Below are positions 60,807 through 64,000 of a DNA stretch of 64,000 bases, in pieces. The position numbers were made by a program, and so were the translations under genes. Source of the DNA: Streptomyces sp. TP-A0356. GTDB taxonomy: Bacteria; Actinomycetota; Actinomycetes; Streptomycetales; Streptomycetaceae. The notes below the pieces were generated by a model, which made no database searches, was not told the DNA's origin, and was given only the letters and a program-made list of their open reading frames with translations. Every line of letters begins with the position of its first letter. Within the stretch, counting starts at the first letter, position 1. The DNA lies in NCBI RefSeq assembly GCF_001417775.1, contig NZ_BBZJ01000023.1:124001-188000 (forward strand), read 5' to 3'.

Positions 60807-61079
60807 ATGACCGGAGTCGAGCCGGGTCGGCTGACCGACCAGCAGCTCATGAAGGAGCTGGAGACGATCCACCGCACGCGCCACGACACGCTGCTGTACG
60901 GCTCGAACGACGCGCTGCGCGCCCACAACGACCGTATGGCGCAGCTGGAGGGCGAATACCTGCGCCGCCATCCGCGCCGCCTGATCGCGGCGAGCCGCAC
61001 CCGCGACGGAGCCCGGGTGCGGGAACTGGCCTTCCGGGAACTCGGGAGCGCGCAGCGGGGCGCCGAACCCGCTCGGTGA
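60807..61079 (+). CDS. DUF6158 family protein
   Basis: A 90-aa protein from the ATG at 60807 containing PGRLTDQQLMKELETIHRTR, HDTLLYGSNDALRAHNDRMA and QLEGEYLRRHPRR, the conserved core of a Streptomyces-specific domain of unknown function. It is charged and helical. The 85-bp gap to the divergent baeRF2 gene holds both promoters. The role is unknown. Confidence 0.82.
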   Translation: MTGVEPGRLTDQQLMKELETIHRTRHDTLLYGSNDALRAHNDRMAQLEGEYLRRHPRRLIAASRTRDGARVRELAFRELGSAQRGAEPAR

Positions 61080-61371
61080 CCGCGCCCGCGCCGGTCCCGC
61101 CCCACCGGGTGGCGCACCGGGGTCGATGACCGGCCCGGATCGCCACCCACGTCCGCCCGCGCGGCCCGGCGACGAGCCGCCCGATCGGCGATGGGACCCC
61201 GATCCGGCCGCGCGGAGCCTCGGCCCTGCCTGCCCCGCGCTCGCCGGCCCGACGCTCCGGCCCTCGATCACCCATGATCGGCCCCATGAGCCGCGCGCAC
61301 GGCGCGGCGACCGGTAGCCCTACGGTGAGCCGGGCACCGGTCGCCGCTCCGTGCGTCCTGTCGGCTTCGAC

Positions 61372-61914
61372 CTACTGTTCGGTGAACTCCGTCAGGATCG
61401 CCTCGTTGAACGCCTTGAGATCGTCCGGCTTACGGCTGGTGATCAGCTTGTTGGGCCCCTGGTCGATCCGTACCTGCTCGTCGACCCATGTGCCGCCCGC
61501 GTTGCGGATGTCCGTGCGCAGGCTCGGCCACGAGGTCAGGGTCCGGCCCCGTACGACGTCGGCCTCGACCAGCGTCCACGGCGCGTGGCAGATCGCGGCG
61601 ACCGGACGGCCCTGCGTGAAGAAGGAACGGACGAACTCCACCGCCCGCTGGTCCAGTCGCAGGAAGTCCGGGTTGGCCACGCCGCCCGGCAGCACCAGCC
61701 CGCCGAAGGACTCGGCCTGCACCTGGCCGACGACCGCGTCCACCGGGAACGTGTCCGCCTTGTCCAGGTGGTGGAAGGCCTGGATGTGCCCCGGCTTCGT
61801 CGACACCAGGACCGGCTCGTGTCCGGCGTCGACCACCGCCTGCCAGGGATCGGTCAGTTCCACCTGCTCGACGCCCTCCGGCGCGGTCAGGAACGCGATA
61901 CGCATCTTGCTCAC
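61372..61914 (-). CDS. DJ-1/PfpI family protein (type 1 glutamine amidotransferase-like)
   Basis: A 180-aa protein. It has FGGLVLPGGVANPDFLRLDQ and the nucleophile Cys in AAICHAPWTLVEAD, the PfpI-type motif. Members are deglycase/protease-like stress proteins. I start at the GTG at 61914, which has GAGAGGACT in front and overlaps the stop of the upstream membrane-protein gene (GTGA); ATG 61905 is the alternative. It is the last gene of a three-gene operon. Confidence 0.87.
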   Translation of the reverse strand: MSKMRIAFLTAPEGVEQVELTDPWQAVVDAGHEPVLVSTKPGHIQAFHHLDKADTFPVDAVVGQVQAESFGGLVLPGGVANPDFLRLDQRAVEFVRSFFTQGRPVAAICHAPWTLVEADVVRGRTLTSWPSLRTDIRNAGGTWVDEQVRIDQGPNKLITSRKPDDLKAFNEAILTEFTEQ

Positions 61915-62603
61915 AGTCCTCTCTCTGCCTGTGTGTGCCATTCGGCCTCGTCGCCCCCCGCCTCCTTCTCGCCCTCCCGGCGGCGCGCGCCGCGGACGCA
62001 GCGCAGCAACTCCTCGCCGTACGGCAGGAGTACACAAGTGCCGATCGCGGCCGCGATGCCCGCGAGATAGCCCCGCGACAGCGGACGCCGACGCCGTACC
62101 AGCCGCCAGGCGCGGGGATCGCCCCGCCCGCCGCGCAGCAGCGACCGCACCTGGTCGGCGTGCAGGCATCCCAGCGCCGCGAGCGCGCCGAACGGCAGTG
62201 ACTCCAGGAAGCTGTGGATGTGCTGCTCCAGCGGGGTGACCTCGCGGTCGCTGTGCACGGCGGTGCGCACGTCCCACAGCGCGGTCGCCTCGTGCACCGC
62301 GGCCCCGGCCAACTGCACGGAGAGCAGCAGGGGGTTGACCTCGTAGCGCAGGGTCAGCGCGATGGGCACGCCCACCTCGGTCATCATCAGTGCGTGGATC
62401 AGGGACTCCTTCGTACCGGCCGTGTCCTCGATCCGGCTGCGCCGGTGCATCACCCAGTCGGCGAGGCCGGGCAGGAACCAGGAGGGCAGCAGCCCGTACA
62501 GGAGGTAGCGGCTGGTCGCGTCGCCGACATCCACGGTGGCGCCGTACGAGCCGGCCCGGGCGGCCGGGCCGCGGCGGCTTCTCACCCGTCCGGCCGCGCT
62601 CAC
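61911..62603 (-). CDS. Uncharacterised integral membrane protein
   Basis: A 230-aa protein from a GTG at 62603 that overlaps the CBS-gene stop. About four hydrophobic segments: YLLYGLLPSWFLPGLADWVM, ALMMTEVGVPIALTLRYEVN, FLESLPFGALAALGCLHADQ and GYLAGIAAAIGTCVLLPYGE. Several polar residues lie near or in the membrane, with WVMHRRSRIE, HEATALWDVRTAVHSDREVT and EQHIHSF, resembling a metal-binding site. It does not match a family I can name. Coupled translation with the CBS and PfpI genes suggests a joint role. Confidence 0.72.
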   Translation of the reverse strand: MSAAGRVRSRRGPAARAGSYGATVDVGDATSRYLLYGLLPSWFLPGLADWVMHRRSRIEDTAGTKESLIHALMMTEVGVPIALTLRYEVNPLLLSVQLAGAAVHEATALWDVRTAVHSDREVTPLEQHIHSFLESLPFGALAALGCLHADQVRSLLRGGRGDPRAWRLVRRRRPLSRGYLAGIAAAIGTCVLLPYGEELLRCVRGARRREGEKEAGGDEAEWHTQAERGL

Positions 62604-63040
62604 GCCTCTGTACCGTTCGGGCCGCCTCCCGGCTCGGCCCGGCTGATGTCCGCCAGGGCCGACGTGGGGTCCTGGGCGACCGCGAGGTCCCCCAGGCTCA
62701 CCATGCCCACCGGCAGCCCGTCCTCCACGACCGGCAGTCGGCGCACGGCGTGGCCGCGCATCAGCTCGATCGCCGTCGTGACCCGGTCGTCCGGGGCGAC
62801 CACCACGGGATCGAGAGTGCACACAGCCTGGGCGCTCACGGTCAGCGGGTCGGCGCCGTCCGCGACCGCCCGCAGCGTGATGTCACGGTCCGTGAGCACG
62901 CCGACGACCCCTGTGGCACCCGCCACCAGCACGTCTCCGATGTCCTGCGCGCGCATCAGCTGCGCCGCCTCGACGAGGGAGGCGTCCGGGCGGACCGCCA
63001 CGACGCCGGGCGTCATGACCTGCCTGACGAACTCAGCCAT
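62600..63040 (-). CDS. CBS-domain pair protein
   Basis: A 146-aa protein from the ATG at 63040, consisting of two CBS motifs: VRQVMTPGVVAVRPDASLVE with VVGVLTDRDITLRAV, and QAVCTLDPVVVAPDDRVTTA with LPVVEDGLPVGMVSLGDLAV. CBS pairs bind adenosine nucleotides and act as energy or redox sensors. Stand-alone CBS proteins of this size are often stress-induced in actinobacteria. It heads the CBS-membrane-PfpI operon. Confidence 0.9.
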   Translation of the reverse strand: MAEFVRQVMTPGVVAVRPDASLVEAAQLMRAQDIGDVLVAGATGVVGVLTDRDITLRAVADGADPLTVSAQAVCTLDPVVVAPDDRVTTAIELMRGHAVRRLPVVEDGLPVGMVSLGDLAVAQDPTSALADISRAEPGGGPNGTEA

Positions 63041-63146
63041 ACCCTGTTGGTCCTTTCTGCGTTTCCCCGTTTGTGGGGGCGGGACGTCAGTGGGACGACG
63101 CCCGCAGTACCCCCCAGCCGCGCCCCCATGCGCGGTGCGGGCGTCT

Positions 63147-63521
63147 TCACGCCTCTATGAGGGCTTCGGCGAGCTCCTCGGCGTTGGCGTAGCGCGTCGA
63201 GCGCGGAAGCCGCTCCACCGCCTCGATCAGGGGGTCGGGCGCGTTCTTGGCGCGCAGGACGCGGACCAGTTCGCCCGGACTCGCGGGGAAGTTGCCGCGC
63301 ACGAGATACCGGGCCAGCTCCAGACGGGCCGACTCCAGGGCCATCCGGGGGTCGCCGGGCACCACCGCTCCGCGCCAGACCTCCGGGTCGTCGTCGGCGG
63401 TCGGCTCCGGGTCGTGCCACTCGTCGGACCGCGTGGGATGCCCGGACCTGAGCAGACTCTGCAATTCGTGCTTCATCTCGTCGTCACGGTGGACATTCAG
63501 CCGGTCGCTGCCTCGCTGCAT
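63147..63521 (-). CDS. DUF2795 domain protein
   Basis: A 124-aa protein from the ATG at 63521, with GGAGGGAG ahead. The C-terminal part RLELARYLVRGNFPASPGEL and VRVLRAKNAPDPLIEAVERL then PRSTRYANAEEL fits DUF2795, a small helical domain found in stress-related proteins. The N-terminal half is charged and without a recognisable domain. The function is unknown. Confidence 0.78.
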   Translation of the reverse strand: MQRGSDRLNVHRDDEMKHELQSLLRSGHPTRSDEWHDPEPTADDDPEVWRGAVVPGDPRMALESARLELARYLVRGNFPASPGELVRVLRAKNAPDPLIEAVERLPRSTRYANAEELAEALIEA

Positions 63522-63603
63522 GACTCCCTCCAGATGTTCGGGGGTGGCCCTCGCGTACCCGGTGGGTCGGGATCGACACGGAGGCGCCACAGGTAGTCGG
63601 TGG

Positions 63604-64000
63604 CTACTTCCCGCCGCGGCCGGGCAGGAATTCCTGCACCTTCGCCTTGAAGCCCTGGCGGATCACCGACCCGCGGTCCGCGTCGCCCTTCAGGATCGAG
63701 GTCGCGGTGGCCTCCATCTGCTCCCAGGTGGCGTGCGGCGGGATCGGCGGCACCGCCGGGTCCGTGAGGAACTCGATGACCGCCGGGCCGTCCGCCTCCA
63801 GGCCGGCGCGCCAGCCCGCCTCCACGTCCTCCGGCTTCTCCACCCGGACGCCCGTGAGGCCCAGGGAGCGGGCGAACGCGGCGTAGTGCACGTCGGGCAG
63901 CTCCTGCGAGGGAAGGAACGACGGGGCGCCCCCCATCGCACGCATCTCCCACGTCACCTGGTTGAGGTCACGGTTGTTCCAGACGCCCACCACCAGCCGC
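63604..64000 (-). CDS. Thiamine-diphosphate-dependent enzyme, C-terminus only
   Basis: Only the last 131 codons are inside the window; the gene starts beyond base 64000. The visible VVGVWNNRDLNQVTWEMRAM and PDVHYAAFARSLGLTGVRVE with ADGPAVIEFLTDPAVPPIPP are the C-terminal cofactor domain of the acetolactate synthase/pyruvate oxidase group, with NNRDLNQVTWE supplying the conserved Asn. Pyruvate oxidase-like proteins are the best guess; the reaction cannot be decided from this fragment. Confidence 0.82.
   Translation of the reverse strand, partial: RLVVGVWNNRDLNQVTWEMRAMGGAPSFLPSQELPDVHYAAFARSLGLTGVRVEKPEDVEAGWRAGLEADGPAVIEFLTDPAVPPIPPHATWEQMEATATSILKGDADRGSVIRQGFKAKVQEFLPGRGGK

Noticed and set aside
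61080..61371. Intergenic region of about 290 bp between DUF6158 and PfpI genes
   Set aside because: I looked for a small gene or RNA and saw none; short open frames have no start signals or family resemblance.

Overview
The window is high-GC actinobacterial DNA with strong third-position G/C bias, frequent GTG starts, 4-nt start/stop overlaps and families typical of Streptomyces (Ccr/Ecm, SpoIIE-type phosphatases, a gvpOAFGYZJLSK gas vesicle cluster, DUF6158). A Streptomyces chromosome is the best reading. I saw no rRNA or tRNA gene, insertion sequence, integrase or CRISPR array.

Layout. (1) 1-4807, minus strand: ethylmalonyl-CoA pathway genes: ecm (start only), ccr, a TetR regulator and a tandem-domain 3-hydroxyacyl-CoA dehydrogenase. 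They interconvert C4/C5 acyl-CoAs for acetate assimilation and polyketide extender supply. (2) 5170-16586: mixed genes: HEAT-repeat protein, secreted tripeptidyl aminopeptidase, a radical SAM protein with LexA-like boxes, alpha/beta hydrolase, SRPBCC protein, an MFS exporter fused to three carboxypeptidase-regulatory-like repeats, a PAS-GAF-PP2C-HATPase signalling protein and a methyltransferase. (3) 16679-31645: myo-inositol catabolism. LacI and Gfo/Idh genes are divergent. GntR, iolA/mmsA, iolD, iolB, an aldolase and iolC lie on minus, facing a divergent sugar-ABC-iolE-iolG operon on plus. Together they take inositol from uptake to acetyl-CoA plus DHAP. (4) 31760-36787: a tightly coupled peptide-degradation operon (M55 D-aminopeptidase, M20, S9, S66 LD-carboxypeptidase). 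(5) 36896-37425: decayed NACHT-type gene. (6) 37660-45166: acetyltransferase, NCS1 transporter with a Cys-rich tail, DUF5107/TPR protein, VOC protein, holin-like membrane protein, SDR and an F420-type oxidoreductase. (7) 45355-49462: NDH-2-like flavoprotein, transketolase and LigD-type polymerase in one operon. (8) 49622-54856: gas vesicle operon, ten genes, mostly overlapping. (9) 54950-64000: small hydrophobic protein, methyltransferase, PAP2-diacylglycerol kinase fusion, ABC-F ATPase, Rv2629/baeRF2 ribosome-associated factor, DUF6158, a CBS-membrane-PfpI operon, DUF2795 and the C-terminus of a thiamine-diphosphate enzyme.

The most interesting observations are regulatory or structural: a 15-nt inverted repeat placed symmetrically in the inositol divergent promoter, a degenerate ~21-nt tandem repeat inside the iol operon, two LexA-like boxes before the radical SAM gene, oppositely charged tails on adjacent GvpY and GvpZ, the frameshifted NACHT remnant and the Cys-rich tail on an NCS1 transporter. 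All gene functions are inferred from recognisable motifs and context; no database search was run.
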